A stretch of DNA of 64,000 nucleotides from an uncultured Shewanella sp. (GTDB taxonomy: Bacteria > Pseudomonadota > Gammaproteobacteria > Enterobacterales > Shewanellaceae): positions 1 through 64,000 of the forward strand of contig CANNEE010000004.1 of NCBI GenBank assembly GCA_947503555.1, in the 5' to 3' direction. A program made the translations under genes and the position numbers. Of this stretch, positions 27,837 to 38,062 are shown piece by piece (position 1 is the first letter of the stretch; the number at the start of each line of letters is the position of its first letter). The notes under the pieces were generated by a model. That model made no database searches. It saw only the letters and a list, made by a program, of their open reading frames with translations, and was not told where the DNA came from.

Positions 27837-28589
27837 CTATTGCTTGTTTTGATGGTGTTCAAACAGCTTAGCTTCTTTAATAAAGGCATAGTAAGCATCC
27901 ATGATGGCGAGAATAAAGCCGCGGCGGCCGGAAAAAATCTTTCTCTGTAGAAAATATTCTTTTAAAAATACCAGAGGGAAAATCAATATCAGTTTAAGGT
28001 TCGATGCCTTTTTATTCTTAATAAACTTCTCATCGGCTTTAAGGGTGGAGTAGTTATTGTTTTTGGTGGTGATGGCAGCAATAGAGTCGTAACCGTAGTG
28101 ATCAAATACTTGGTTGATGAAAATCTCTTTACCATCAACGGTTGCGCTCTCATGGGCAAGACGAGAGTCATCAAAGAAAGATTTAGATTTTTTATACAGT
28201 CTATGGTTGTTGGGTTTCTTGCTCCAACTTGATAGGGCTTTGCCGATAAATATATCGTTGCGCCAGAAGCGCACACTATCGGCTTTGTCCTGCTCAATGA
28301 TCTCTTTAAAGGCGGCAACCAGTTGAGGGTTTATCGCTTCATCACCGTCAAGGTTGAGTACCCATTCGTTGCTACACTGCTCCATGGCATACTGTTTTTG
28401 CTTAGCGTATCCCATCCATTCATGTTCAAACACTTTGGCACCATAGCTTTTGGCTATCTCGACGGTTTTATCTGTACTACCAGAGTCGACTAAAATGACT
28501 TCGGCCATCTCCTTTACGCTTTCTAAGGTTTTGGCAATATGCTTTTCTTCATTTTTGGTAACGATAAAGACGCTGATAGGTAATGTCAT
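27837..28589 (-). CDS. GT2 glycosyltransferase, WaaE/KdtX type
   Basis: A 250-residue family 2 glycosyltransferase. PISVFIVTKNEEKHIAKTLES begins the fold, ILVDSGSTDKT and the DxD-containing LNLDGDEAINPQL bind the nucleotide sugar, and SWSKKPNNHRLYKKSKSFFDD is typical of the LPS core beta-1,4-glucosyltransferase group (WaaE/KdtX). Members add a glucose to the first heptose of the inner core. In several enterobacteria this gene lies next to waaA and coaD, as here. It is transcribed alone on the minus strand. The sugar specificity is inferred. Confidence 0.8.
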   Translation of the reverse strand: MTLPISVFIVTKNEEKHIAKTLESVKEMAEVILVDSGSTDKTVEIAKSYGAKVFEHEWMGYAKQKQYAMEQCSNEWVLNLDGDEAINPQLVAAFKEIIEQDKADSVRFWRNDIFIGKALSSWSKKPNNHRLYKKSKSFFDDSRLAHESATVDGKEIFINQVFDHYGYDSIAAITTKNNNYSTLKADEKFIKNKKASNLKLILIFPLVFLKEYFLQRKIFSGRRGFILAIMDAYYAFIKEAKLFEHHQNKQ

Positions 28590-28837
28590 GGTGAAAGTAC
28601 TGTTAGGCGTAATAAGAACTGCGGCAACTATAGCATTAAATCTATAGAGAGTATTGATCTTTGGGGAAGATGTTAAAGCTGGTGTAGCAGCCTAGTTTAG
28701 AGGCAAATCGAATTAGTCTATGGTGACTTTGAAAGGCTGACATAATCTGGACAATTCAATGTGATCCATTAGAAGGAAATTTGTCTTGCCTGTGCTAGTA
28801 TAGCGGCCTTGAAAATTAATCAGTTGGCTAAGTAAAA

Positions 28838-29590
28838 ATGAATTTTAAGATCCTCGTTATTAACCTTGAATCCAGTGCTGACCGCTTGGTGAGTATGAAA
28901 GAGCAATGTGATCGCCTTGGATTGAGCTTTGAGCGTGTGGCTGCTGTCAGGGGTAGTGAGCTTTCTGCTAAGGAAAAAGGTGAGGTTTATGATCTTGATA
29001 CCAATATCAGCAAATATGACAAGCTACTTAATGATGGTGAAATTGGTTGCTACATGAGTCATATGCGCTGTTGGGAAAAGATAGTTAACGATGATTTAGA
29101 TTTCGCACTTGTCTTGGAAGATGATGCCATTCTCACCGATGATATGCCCAAATATTTAGAAAAACTTGCTGATTCATTTCAAGAGTGGGATTACATCAAG
29201 TTTTCCCATGGTCGTAAGCAGAAAGAAGATGTGGCTTCGGTAGATATTGGTGACGGCCTTACATTAGGTCAGTGCATAAAGCTGCCTTCCACCACTACTG
29301 GACAATTAGTATCTAAACAAGGTGCTAAAAAACTACTACAGCATGCACTTCCTATCGCCAGACCTATCGATATGGATATTCAATATTGGTATGAAAAATC
29401 ACTGCGCTGCTTTGTTGCTAGACCTTTTCCTGTTCTCAATGGCGATTTTGGTAGTGAAATCAATAAAGTTACAGATAGGCGTGAAGTGGATAGGAATCGT
29501 GGGCGCAGAATTTGGCAAAAATTGAAATATGAATTTATGTTGCTGATAAATAGAGGTAACCTGCCTCCGTTTCCTAAACGTTTTAGTTAA
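28838..29590 (+). CDS. Glycosyltransferase family 25 (LPS/LOS type)
   Basis: A 250-residue GT25 protein. FKILVINLESSADRLVSMKEQCDRL is the family's N-terminal signature, GEIGCYMSHMRCWEKIV follows, and LVLEDDAILTDD carries the acidic metal-binding motif. GT25 enzymes of LPS/LOS synthesis usually transfer galactose or glucose onto the core. It lies 27 bp upstream of coaD on the same strand. It is probably part of the same transcript and of the LPS core pathway. Confidence 0.85.
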   Translation: MNFKILVINLESSADRLVSMKEQCDRLGLSFERVAAVRGSELSAKEKGEVYDLDTNISKYDKLLNDGEIGCYMSHMRCWEKIVNDDLDFALVLEDDAILTDDMPKYLEKLADSFQEWDYIKFSHGRKQKEDVASVDIGDGLTLGQCIKLPSTTTGQLVSKQGAKKLLQHALPIARPIDMDIQYWYEKSLRCFVARPFPVLNGDFGSEINKVTDRREVDRNRGRRIWQKLKYEFMLLINRGNLPPFPKRFS

Positions 29591-29614
29591 TTAAGTCATT
29601 AAGTGGATTGATAA

Positions 29615-30103
<489 letters not shown>

Positions 30104-30145
30104 TGCTGTGCCTAGATTATTAGATTGAGGATAGATAGGGATATT

Positions 30146-31624
30146 ATGAGAGTTGTTAGAGCATTATTATTTTCCTTGGTGGCCTGGTTTACTGTATCTG
30201 TGTATGCCGCACCTTGGGTTGATACTTCTGATATTTATTTAAGGGCTGATATACAAGCTTTGGCAGATGCTGGAGCGATAACCGTTCCTGTCAATACTTA
30301 TCCTCTAATGTGGTCGGGAATCGGCAAGGATCTAGCCAAGGTTGAACCAGCATTGCTTAGTCCCGGGTTGGCTCAAGCCTTTGCAAGAGTCAATTACTAT
30401 TATCGCAATGCGGTAGAAAATCGTGGTAATAAACGTATTAAGCTTGCTGGTGGGAGTGATGCGGCGCGTTTTCAACATTTTGGTTCTGAGTATAGAGAAA
30501 GGGGGCAAGCCACAGTTTCCTATGAAGCTATGACAGATCGTTTTGCGGTAAAGGTTTCTGCAACAGGCGCCTTAGACCCTAGCGATGATAAACCTCTGAG
30601 AGTTGATGAGTCCTATGTGGCGATGATTCTGGGTAACTGGGTGTTAAGCGCTGGGGCTGTTAATCAGTGGTGGGGACCAAGCTTTGATTCAGCTTTGCAT
30701 AAATCGAATAACGCCAGACCTATGCCATCTATTATGCTCACTCGCAATGATGCCCACGGTTTTGAAACCCCTTGGTTGTCTTGGGCTGGCCCTTGGACCT
30801 TAACCACTGGCTTTAGCTTGATGGAAAATGAGCGTTATGCACCTAAGGCATTGCTATGGAATTTTCGTGGTACCGTCAGGCCATTACGCCAAATTGAAGT
30901 GGGTTTCTCTTGGACCATGCAATTTTGTGGAGAAGGCCAAGAGTGTGATTGGAAAACTTGGGCGAAAGCGATAACCGGTGAGAAAGACTGCCGCAATGAT
31001 ACTGGTGGTGGTTGTACTAACTATGGTAATCAGATGGCAGGATTTGATATTCGTTATGCCGATACTTGGTTCGATATTCCTGTTGGTATCTACTTAGACA
31101 GAACCTGCGAAGATTCTAACGGTAAAGAGCCTTGGAACATAGTCGATTGTGCGAGTCTTACTGGTATAGATACTCGTTTCGAGTTTGACGATCAGCAATA
31201 TAAACTGTTTGCTGAGTATACTGATACCATGGTCGATTGTGGTGCCAGTAGCAGCGTGTTTAACTGCTTCTATGAGCATAGCACCTATAGAAGTGGTAAT
31301 CGTTACTATAAGCGCGCCCTAGGCAGTACCTATGATAGCGATGCTAAGGTGATTGCCCTAGGTTTGATTGGCCAATTTAGTAATAGCCGAGGTTTTACTT
31401 CAATACTGAGATACGCCAAGTTAAACAAAGATGGTGTTGTCGTTGATAATGGCTGGGCACCGAAAACAGAGAAAGAAGACCTAATTGAATTAGAGTTTAG
31501 CTATCGTCAGCCCATGTGGAATGGCATGGTGACTCTAGGTGGCACTTTATCTAAATCTGAATTTGTTGACAAAGAAGATGACACTAATGCCAATATCTTT
31601 GGTAGTTATGAATATCGCTTCTAA
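30146..31624 (+). CDS. Wzi-like outer membrane capsule/exopolysaccharide assembly protein
   Basis: About 492 residues. A signal peptide (RVVRALLFSLVAWFTVSVYAA) is cut before PWVDT. An N-terminal helical segment is followed by a long beta-barrel-like region ending in SYEYRF, a typical outer-membrane terminal strand with a final Phe. The architecture and sequence resemble the Caps_assemb_Wzi family, whose E. coli member Wzi holds capsule at the cell surface. No other capsule genes are nearby. Six Cys in the middle (CGEGQECDW, CRNDTGGGC and others) may form disulfides. The ATG at 30146, with AGGG five bases upstream, is preferred to a TTG at 30125. Confidence 0.8.
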   Translation: MRVVRALLFSLVAWFTVSVYAAPWVDTSDIYLRADIQALADAGAITVPVNTYPLMWSGIGKDLAKVEPALLSPGLAQAFARVNYYYRNAVENRGNKRIKLAGGSDAARFQHFGSEYRERGQATVSYEAMTDRFAVKVSATGALDPSDDKPLRVDESYVAMILGNWVLSAGAVNQWWGPSFDSALHKSNNARPMPSIMLTRNDAHGFETPWLSWAGPWTLTTGFSLMENERYAPKALLWNFRGTVRPLRQIEVGFSWTMQFCGEGQECDWKTWAKAITGEKDCRNDTGGGCTNYGNQMAGFDIRYADTWFDIPVGIYLDRTCEDSNGKEPWNIVDCASLTGIDTRFEFDDQQYKLFAEYTDTMVDCGASSSVFNCFYEHSTYRSGNRYYKRALGSTYDSDAKVIALGLIGQFSNSRGFTSILRYAKLNKDGVVVDNGWAPKTEKEDLIELEFSYRQPMWNGMVTLGGTLSKSEFVDKEDDTNANIFGSYEYRF

Positions 31625-31634
31625 ATCATGATTG

Positions 31635-31665
31635 AAAAAAAGCCTGCTAAATAGCAGGCTTTTTT
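31635..31665. terminator. Bidirectional terminator between the Wzi gene and mutM
   Basis: The stem AAAAAAGCCTGCT / AGCAGGCTTTTTT with loop AAAT has A and T runs on both sides and separates the convergent genes. Confidence 0.9.
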
Positions 31666-31680
31666 ATGAGTTAAGCAAAA

Positions 31681-32496
31681 TTACCTCGTTTGGCAAATGC
31701 CACAAAATACCGTAGTGCGCTGACCTAGCTTGATTTCGCTGAGCAGATTGCCGCAATGATGGCAACTCTCCCCACCGCGACCATAAACATTGAGTGTTTG
31801 AGCAAAGTAACCTGGCTTACCATCGGCATTGGTAAAGTCTTTAAGTGTGGTGCCGCCTTGCTTGATGGCTTGAGCGAGTACCTGTTTTACCTCGGCAACT
31901 AGTAGCGTCAATCTATCCTTGTCTAGTTTATTGGCAGTCGCTTGAGGATGAATTCCCGAGCTAAACAGGGCTTCGTTGGCATAGATATTCCCAACCCCTA
32001 CTACAACCTGGTTATCCATCAGACAGAGCTTTATAGCTCTCTTTTTATTGCTCAGCGCTTGAATTAAGTAACTTGCATTAAAGCATTCTTCTAATGGTTC
32101 TGGTCCCAGTTTACTCAATAGTGGATGCGCTGCTTCTGGCAGTTCACACCATAGCCAAGCACCAAAGCGGCGAGGATCATTGAAGCGCAGAATGCGGCCA
32201 TTGGCCAGTTCTAGATCGATATGATCGTGTTTTTCTACAGGAGTGTTGCGGGGCAAGACTCTTAGGCTGCCTGACATGCCCAAATGCACTATGGTGGTGC
32301 CAGCGTCTGTATCTATCAGTAAGTATTTGGCTCGGCGGCGTACATCGCGAATGGTTTGTCCAACAATTTGCTGAGCGATATCGGGGACTGGCCAGCGTAA
32401 AGAAGAGTTACGTACCACTAAGGCTGTAACTTGCTGTTCGACAAGATAAGGGCTGATCCCTTGGCGAGTGACTTCGACTTCTGGTAACTCTGGCAT
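31681..32496 (-). CDS. mutM: Formamidopyrimidine-DNA glycosylase (Fpg)
   Basis: A 271-residue bifunctional DNA glycosylase/AP lyase that removes 8-oxoguanine. The catalytic N-terminal PELPEVE follows the start Met. The conserved [10 protein letters not shown] and the helix-two-turn-helix region ([15 protein letters not shown]) are present. The C-terminal zinc finger is CHHCG ... CGICQ. All functional residues appear intact. It lies 27 bp downstream of a small membrane-protein gene on the same strand and near coaD, a linkage common in gammaproteobacteria. Confidence 0.97.
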   Translation of the reverse strand: MPELPEVEVTRQGISPYLVEQQVTALVVRNSSLRWPVPDIAQQIVGQTIRDVRRRAKYLLIDTDAGTTIVHLGMSGSLRVLPRNTPVEKHDHIDLELANGRILRFNDPRRFGAWLWCELPEAAHPLLSKLGPEPLEECFNASYLIQALSNKKRAIKLCLMDNQVVVGVGNIYANEALFSSGIHPQATANKLDKDRLTLLVAEVKQVLAQAIKQGGTTLKDFTNADGKPGYFAQTLNVYGRGGESCHHCGNLLSEIKLGQRTTVFCGICQTR

Positions 32497-32523
32497 ACTA
32501 GACTCTTGTTTTAATTATTGGTG

Positions 32524-32985
32524 TTAGTTAGCTGTTGCGGCTGCATTAATCACTGCTTGTAAGTCACTTCTCAAGCTTGGTGGTATTTCATACCAGTTGC
32601 CCGCGGGTGATTGCAGTAGGCCATACTCAGCGACATATTGCCAAGTTTGGGCTTGAGGGTGGTGGCGGATTTGGATTACCAACTCTTGGGTCGTGATATC
32701 AGAAGTCATGTCAGGTGGCGTAATGGCTGAAACTTGCAGCTGTGACCAGGCCTCGCCCCAAGTGTCACAATTGAGAACTCGCTGGTGGCATTGCCATTTG
32801 CCATTATTCTGATGATGTAACCACAAATCGCCGATTTGCAGTTGAGCTAGTGGACTCTCATTATCAAACAAAGGGTTAGCATCTTCTGGAATCGATTGTT
32901 TGCGATCTAAGAAGGTGAGGGTAGAGATCATAATTATCGAGGCTATGATAATGATGTTATTCCATTTTCTTCTCGAGAGAGCCAT
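32524..32985 (-). CDS. Small membrane-anchored protein of unknown function
   Basis: A 153-residue protein I do not recognise. It has a basic N-terminus (MALSRRKWNN) and one membrane helix (IIIIASIIMISTLTFL). A soluble part, probably periplasmic, contains two Cys (KWQCHQRVLNC) that could form a disulfide, and several Trp. It precedes mutM by 27 bp on the same strand, so the two are likely cotranscribed, but a functional link to DNA repair is not evident. Codon use looks like the neighbours. Confidence 0.7.
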   Translation of the reverse strand: MALSRRKWNNIIIIASIIMISTLTFLDRKQSIPEDANPLFDNESPLAQLQIGDLWLHHQNNGKWQCHQRVLNCDTWGEAWSQLQVSAITPPDMTSDITTQELVIQIRHHPQAQTWQYVAEYGLLQSPAGNWYEIPPSLRSDLQAVINAAATAN

Positions 32986-33100
32986 AGGGACGTAGAGTGT
33001 GGTTGATAGTGCTAGCTAGTGTAGCTTGACCAGAATGTGAGGGGAAGTGGTGTTGAAGCTGTTAAAGTGGCTAAGGTAGCTCCTTAGCCACATTTAGACT

Positions 33101-34900
33101 CTATAGTAAATCGGCGAAAGGCTGAATATAGACGCGATCACCAATATCTAAGCTGTCATCTTGCTCACCTATCACGATAAGACAATTGGCTTTGACCATG
33201 GAGCTCAGCATGCCCGAACCCTGTGCGCCTGTGGTGTTGACATGTAGCTGGCCGTCATCACCTAAATGATAAATGCCACGGCTAAATTCGGTTCGCCCTA
33301 CTCGGCTACGCAAAGGCATATCACAGATAGCGGGCACTAACTGACTATGCCAGTTTTGTTCTCCTGCTAGTTTGCGCAGCGCTGGTTGTACGAATTGTAA
33401 GAAGGAGACCATCACGGCAACAGGATTACCAGGCAGGCCAAAGAATAGGCTTGAGTCTATTTGGCCAAATGCCAATGGGCGTCCTGGACGCATATTGATG
33501 CGCCAGAAGTTGATCTGCCCCACTTGTTCAAGCACTGTTTTGATATAGTCTGCATCTCCGACAGAGACCCCGCCAGAGCTAATTACCACATCGGCTTGCT
33601 TCGATGCTTGAGTTAATGCCTCAGCTAATGCACTTTCAGAGTCTTCAATGATCCCAAGATCAATGACTTCACACCCCAACTTGCGCGCCATCGATTTGAT
33701 GGTGAAACGGTTGGAATCATAGATGCAGTTGGTTTTTAACGCTTCTCCAGGCTGGCAAACTTCATCGCCAGTTGAAAATACAGCCACTCTTGGCCGACGA
33801 TAAACTTCAGCCTCGCCAAAACCTAAAGAGCCGAGCAGCCCTTGTTCTGCCGCATTCAAGCGAGTGGTCGCCGCAAGCGCTGTTGCACCTTGAGCTATAT
33901 CTTCGCCAGCTTGGCGAACATGTTGCCCTTTAGTGACAGGTTTACAGAGGGTAAGAATGCCATTTTGCTCTTGGGTAAGCTCTCTCGCTTCGACAGTATC
34001 AGCGCCTTGAGGAACAGGTGCGCCAGTCATAATTTTTACCGCTTCACCAGGCTGCAATGAGCCTGAATACTGATATCCAGCCATGACCTCAGCTACCACA
34101 GAGAGCTTTTCTGGCATAGGTTCACTATAAGCAAAAGCATAACCGTCCATCGCTGAGTTTGTATGCTGTGGTACATTAACAGGCGAAACTGCGTCGGTGG
34201 CGAGTACGCGAGATGATAACTCATCGAGAGCTAAGGTCTCAGTTTCTGTTACAGGAGTAACATAGGAGAGAATCTTCTCAATGCCTTGGCTTACGGATAG
34301 GGTTTTAGCCGAGTCCATTTCACAGCCACAGGTGGGTGCTAACGGAATATCTGCTCTGTTGGGAGTGAACTGAGCGATATATTGCTGAACATAATCTGCA
34401 ATCTGTTCAACATTATTAATATCCAATCTAGGCATAGCCGAAGGCAGTTCAGTGTCATCACAACAGGCCACCGCAAGAATATGCTCATCATGTTCATGGA
34501 TAAAGGGTTTGCCATGGGCTTGTCTATGCAGTTCTATTTTAGGTAAAGCCAGCTTTTTAAATCCTTCAACCAGCACAATATCCAGTTTATCTGCTTCGAT
34601 TTGACTGAGCAGATGGGGCAGTTGAGGATCCCCTTCTTGCTCATCTTCCGTCATAAGAGCCCAGCGAATATGTGAAGCGACTAACACTTGCTTGGCGCCT
34701 GCTTTTCGCATCTCAAAGCTGTCTTTACCTGGAATATCGACATCAAAATTATGGTGAGCATGTTTAATCACGCCTAGAGTGATACCACGACGGTTAAGCT
34801 CAGGGATCAGCTTGGTTAGCAGGGTCGTTTTGCCTGTACCGCTATAGGCGCAAAAACCTAATACTGGAATACTGAGGGGATTTTTAAAAGGTATGCTCAC
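33101..34900 (-). CDS. MobB-MoeA fusion: molybdopterin cofactor maturation protein
   Basis: A 599-residue fusion. Residues about 10-170 form a MobB-like GTP-binding adaptor with Walker A GFCAYSGTGKTTLLTK. A linker holding PTCGCEMD follows. From about 205 to the end lies MoeA, the molybdopterin molybdotransferase that inserts molybdate into adenylylated molybdopterin (NSAMDGYAF, MTGAPVPQGADTV, STGDEV, SSGGVSVGDADY, FGLPGNPVAVMVSF). Joining MobB to MoeA puts metal insertion and nucleotide attachment on one chain. The fusion is known in Shewanella. It is the last gene of the tup-mob operon, 13 bp after mobA. Confidence 0.92.
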   Translation of the reverse strand: MSIPFKNPLSIPVLGFCAYSGTGKTTLLTKLIPELNRRGITLGVIKHAHHNFDVDIPGKDSFEMRKAGAKQVLVASHIRWALMTEDEQEGDPQLPHLLSQIEADKLDIVLVEGFKKLALPKIELHRQAHGKPFIHEHDEHILAVACCDDTELPSAMPRLDINNVEQIADYVQQYIAQFTPNRADIPLAPTCGCEMDSAKTLSVSQGIEKILSYVTPVTETETLALDELSSRVLATDAVSPVNVPQHTNSAMDGYAFAYSEPMPEKLSVVAEVMAGYQYSGSLQPGEAVKIMTGAPVPQGADTVEARELTQEQNGILTLCKPVTKGQHVRQAGEDIAQGATALAATTRLNAAEQGLLGSLGFGEAEVYRRPRVAVFSTGDEVCQPGEALKTNCIYDSNRFTIKSMARKLGCEVIDLGIIEDSESALAEALTQASKQADVVISSGGVSVGDADYIKTVLEQVGQINFWRINMRPGRPLAFGQIDSSLFFGLPGNPVAVMVSFLQFVQPALRKLAGEQNWHSQLVPAICDMPLRSRVGRTEFSRGIYHLGDDGQLHVNTTGAQGSGMLSSMVKANCLIVIGEQDDSLDIGDRVYIQPFADLL

Positions 34901-34913
34901 TGTGCACCTCTGT

Positions 34914-35519
34914 TTATGCTGTTAATGTCGCGGCTAATTGTTGTTTTTGTTCTGGCGTATTGACGTTAACAAAAGCCATTGGTTGATCGTCAAAAGGCAC
35001 GACAACATATTGATGTTGGGCATACCAGAGATCAATTTTTCGCTCTCCATTATCGAGAAAAGCTTGCATCGAAGGTAAAAGTTTTGGAGATAACAAAAGC
35101 ACGACGGGCTGCTCTCGCTTACCATCACTGGCGACTGCCAACTCGGCATTGTTTGTTTGTAATTGGTTAAGCATTCGGCTAACTAAATCAAGGGGTAATA
35201 AAGGACAATCACAAGGAACGACCATAAGATAGTCGGTATCGAGATGGCTTAGGCCTGTAAGCATGCCAGCAAGGGGACCTAAATAACCTGATTCTTTATC
35301 ACAGATCACTTCAAAGCCAAACTGACGATAGCTGTCGTGATTACGGTTTGCATTGATGGTTAATTGCTGAACCTGGGGCTGCAGTCTATTGATTACATGT
35401 TGAATCATAGGCTGGTTATCGAGCTGAATAAGACCTTTATCTTCTCCACCCATGCGGCGAGCCATACCTCCCGCTAAGATTAGGCCATCAATTTTTAAGG
35501 CCTTAACTTGTGCAACCAT
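34914..35519 (-). CDS. mobA: Molybdenum cofactor guanylyltransferase MobA
   Basis: A 201-residue nucleotidyltransferase that attaches GMP to molybdopterin to form the MGD cofactor of DMSO-reductase-family enzymes. The N-terminal signature [21 protein letters not shown] binds GTP. The metal-binding [10 protein letters not shown] and the late [17 protein letters not shown] are present. It overlaps the 3' end of the ABC ATPase gene by 17 bp and precedes the MobB-MoeA gene by 13 bp, so translation is probably coupled along the operon. An in-frame alternative start a few codons in is possible. Confidence 0.93.
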   Translation of the reverse strand: MVAQVKALKIDGLILAGGMARRMGGEDKGLIQLDNQPMIQHVINRLQPQVQQLTINANRNHDSYRQFGFEVICDKESGYLGPLAGMLTGLSHLDTDYLMVVPCDCPLLPLDLVSRMLNQLQTNNAELAVASDGKREQPVVLLLSPKLLPSMQAFLDNGERKIDLWYAQHQYVVVPFDDQPMAFVNVNTPEQKQQLAATLTA

Positions 35520-36258
35520 AGTGGTTTTCCTCTAGGGTTTGATTGTTATTAGTTGCCATAGTGGGATGAATGCTGGTTACATTCGCTTGCTTATCCCTTG
35601 GGATGAGTAAAATATCAGATGTCTCGATTTGGCGTTGATTAATTTGCCATTTTTGCGTGCAGAGTTGAGTTAGATCACATTTGTGATGACTACTGATTAA
35701 CATGCCTGTTCCAGCTTGTTTTAACTCATTAATCATAGTGAGTACTAGGCGTTGTGATTCGCGATCCATATTTGAAGTCGGTTCATCTAGCATCAGTAGC
35801 TTAGGCTGCATGAGCCAGGCTCTTGCTATGGCGAGTCGCTGTCTTTCTCCACCTGAAAGGTGGGTCGCATTTTCATTGATAAGAGAACCTAATTGAGCCA
35901 TTTCAATGCTTTGGGCTATTCGTTGTTGCTGATGTTCTTTGGTTCCACCAGGCAGAGCAAAGGTTAAATTATAAATGACCGAGGCATCGAAAAGGTATGG
36001 GTGCTGATGTAAATACTGTGCTTTACCCAGTAGCTTGGTGGTGCGCCACCAGGGCAGTGGAGTAAAGCCATGTGCGCTAATTTTGCCATGTGTTGGAGTG
36101 ATGAGCCCTGCAAGTAATTTCATTAGCGTGGTTTTGCCGGAGCCATTATCGCCAGCAAGGTGAATCAGTTTTCCTTGCTCAAAACAGAGATGATCGCATT
36201 GAAATAACAGCTTGTTATTAAAATGCATTTGCAGTTTATCAGCGGTGATTTTTACCAT
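35503..36258 (-). CDS. tupC: Tungstate-type ABC transporter ATPase
   Basis: A 251-residue ABC ATPase of an anion importer. Walker A is GDNGSGKTT, the signature motif [15 protein letters not shown], Walker [13 protein letters not shown], and the switch His lies in ISSHH. It directly follows the permease gene (stop codon and ATG adjoining) and overlaps mobA at its end, so it belongs to the tupABC set. It drives uptake of tungstate, perhaps also molybdate, at the inner membrane. A short C-terminal extension without a MOP domain favours the Tup over the ModC type. Confidence 0.85.
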   Translation of the reverse strand: MVKITADKLQMHFNNKLLFQCDHLCFEQGKLIHLAGDNGSGKTTLMKLLAGLITPTHGKISAHGFTPLPWWRTTKLLGKAQYLHQHPYLFDASVIYNLTFALPGGTKEHQQQRIAQSIEMAQLGSLINENATHLSGGERQRLAIARAWLMQPKLLMLDEPTSNMDRESQRLVLTMINELKQAGTGMLISSHHKCDLTQLCTQKWQINQRQIETSDILLIPRDKQANVTSIHPTMATNNNQTLEENHYGCTS

Positions 36259-36966
36259 TTAGTGGCTCCTTGGCTCGGCTTTCCCTCTAAGGGCGCCAAG
36301 GGTAAAGTTTAGCACTAAGGCGAGTATCAGTAGCACGAGCCCCAGGGCTATGGCTTGGGCAAAGTCGCCTTTACTGGTTTCCAATGCTATGGCTGTTGGC
36401 ATATTGCGGGTCACTCCCATAATATTTCCCCCAACCATCATAGAGCAGCCGACTTCGGTCAAAATACGGCTAAAGGCAGCAATGACCGCAAGTAGCAGTG
36501 GTACACGTAATTCTCGACATAGAATCCATATCGCTTTAATGCGCGTTACGCCTAAGGTGCGTGATGTCTCCCAAGCTCTCCGATCTATGCTGGTAAATGC
36601 TGCTTGGCTTAATGCGACTAATACAGGCGTACAAATTAGCATTTGGCCAAGTATCATACCTTGCTGAGTGAAAAGCCAACGAAGATCGCCAAAAGGGCCT
36701 GTTCGAGTGAGTAATAGATACACAAGTAAGCCAATAACAACCGTAGGTATGGATTGCATTGTGTGAATCAGGTTGGTGATAAACCAGCGGCCGGGAAAAC
36801 GACTAAAGGCCAAGGTAAACCCTAATATTAACGAAGGTAGCAAGGTGATTATGATGGCGGTGACAGAAACAGAAAAAGACACGCCAATGATGGACCATAC
36901 ATCAGAATCGAATGAGAACAGCAGGCCTATAGCCTGCTGCGTTAGCGTTATCCAGCTTTCGATCAT
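36259..36966 (-). CDS. tupB: Tungstate-type ABC transporter permease
   Basis: A 235-residue inner-membrane permease with about five to six predicted helices. The cytoplasmic coupling loop is seen in RRAWETSRTLGVTRIKAIWILCRELRVPLLLA (the EAA-like region), preceded by QSIPTVVIGLLVYLLLTRTGPFG, typical of TupB/WtpB permeases. It overlaps the 3' end of the binding-protein gene by four bases (ATGA type) and abuts the ATPase gene, so the three components are translated together. Confidence 0.87.
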   Translation of the reverse strand: MIESWITLTQQAIGLLFSFDSDVWSIIGVSFSVSVTAIIITLLPSLILGFTLAFSRFPGRWFITNLIHTMQSIPTVVIGLLVYLLLTRTGPFGDLRWLFTQQGMILGQMLICTPVLVALSQAAFTSIDRRAWETSRTLGVTRIKAIWILCRELRVPLLLAVIAAFSRILTEVGCSMMVGGNIMGVTRNMPTAIALETSKGDFAQAIALGLVLLILALVLNFTLGALRGKAEPRSH

Positions 36967-37775
36967 TCGCTGTACGTTGCCTTAAATAGTTGCTCACCTT
37001 TGACCCTAAACTGATCAATCATGGTTTGTGCTTCTTTGCTGGTTAACCAGTCACTAAGCGCTTTTGCACCTTTATGGTTTAAATCAGGGTATTTAGTGGC
37101 GCTGATTAACATTACTTGATAAGGGTTTGCCAAGGTTTTTCCACCATCAAAATCAACACCTAAGTCAATTTTTGTTTTGTAGGCTATGAAGGTGCCGCGA
37201 TCAGATAGGGTATAACCTTGTAGCTCATTAGCCATTAATAGTGTCTTGCCCATGCCTTGGCCTACTTGGGTATAGCCAGTAAAGTCTGGTTTTATGTTCG
37301 CTGCTTTCCAGATAAGTAACTCTTTCATGTTAGTGCCAGAGTTGTCACCGCGAGAAATAAAAGGTTGGCCAGATTTAGCTATTTTTTCAAATGCTTCTTC
37401 TACAGACTTGGCGTTGCGAATATGAGCCGGATCCTGTTTAGGGCCTAATACCACAAAGTCGTTTTCCATAATGCCCTTTGGGCTGTGACCATGGCCTTCG
37501 GCGACAAATTTGGCTTCGGCGGCTGGCGCATGAGTCATGACGATATCAACATCACCTTGACGAGCAAGTTTAAGTGCTTTACCTGTACCCGTTGCTATCA
37601 CTTGCACTTTATAACCAGACTCTTGTTCAAATTTAGGTAAAAGATGCTTTAACAAACCTGTGTTTTCAGTACTGGTTGTGGTGGCTAGCTTGATGATCTC
37701 TTCAGCTTGAGTTGGCAATCCCACAACAAGTGTTGCGGCTACAGCTAGACTAACTAAGCGTTTGATATTGAACAT
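36963..37775 (-). CDS. tupA: Tungstate-binding periplasmic protein
   Basis: A 270-residue solute-binding protein with a signal peptide (LVSLAVAATLVVGLPTQA). The segment LATTTSTENTGLL just after cleavage carries the TTTS motif that marks TupA tungstate-binding proteins and separates them from ModA. FVVLGPKQDPA and SRGDNSGTN are further family segments. It captures tungstate in the periplasm for TupBC and is the first gene of the operon that ends with Moco synthesis genes. Shewanella uses many molybdo/tungsto-enzymes such as formate dehydrogenases, which gives the operon a sensible role. Confidence 0.9.
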   Translation of the reverse strand: MFNIKRLVSLAVAATLVVGLPTQAEEIIKLATTTSTENTGLLKHLLPKFEQESGYKVQVIATGTGKALKLARQGDVDIVMTHAPAAEAKFVAEGHGHSPKGIMENDFVVLGPKQDPAHIRNAKSVEEAFEKIAKSGQPFISRGDNSGTNMKELLIWKAANIKPDFTGYTQVGQGMGKTLLMANELQGYTLSDRGTFIAYKTKIDLGVDFDGGKTLANPYQVMLISATKYPDLNHKGAKALSDWLTSKEAQTMIDQFRVKGEQLFKATYSE

Positions 37776-37935
37776 TGGTGCTCCTTGATATGTTTATGAT
37801 GCCAAGTAAATGCTTCCTATGATCTTGGTATCGTTGCGAATCAATTTTTCTTATGGAGTTAAGCAAACTAGATGCCATTATGAGAATACAATTAGTGGTG
37901 AAATAAAGAACAAAATCTCGCGGTTGTGATATTTG

Positions 37936-37957
37936 AATTGTGAGCACGATCTCGATT
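37936..37957. promoter_or_regulatory. CRP-like site between tupA and the response regulator gene
   Basis: TGTGA-N6-TCTCG with flanking A/T agrees with roughly two thirds of the CRP consensus. It lies about 170 bp upstream of tupA and about 115 bp upstream of the divergent response-regulator gene, so either promoter could be the target. Confidence 0.3.
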
Positions 37958-38062
37958 TTTACAAAAATGCGCCAGACAAATTGTCTCAATCGCGCATTTC
38001 TATGGTTCATACTGACCTAGCCCCCGTTTTTCGGTGATAGACTTAACAGCAAATGAGTCAAA

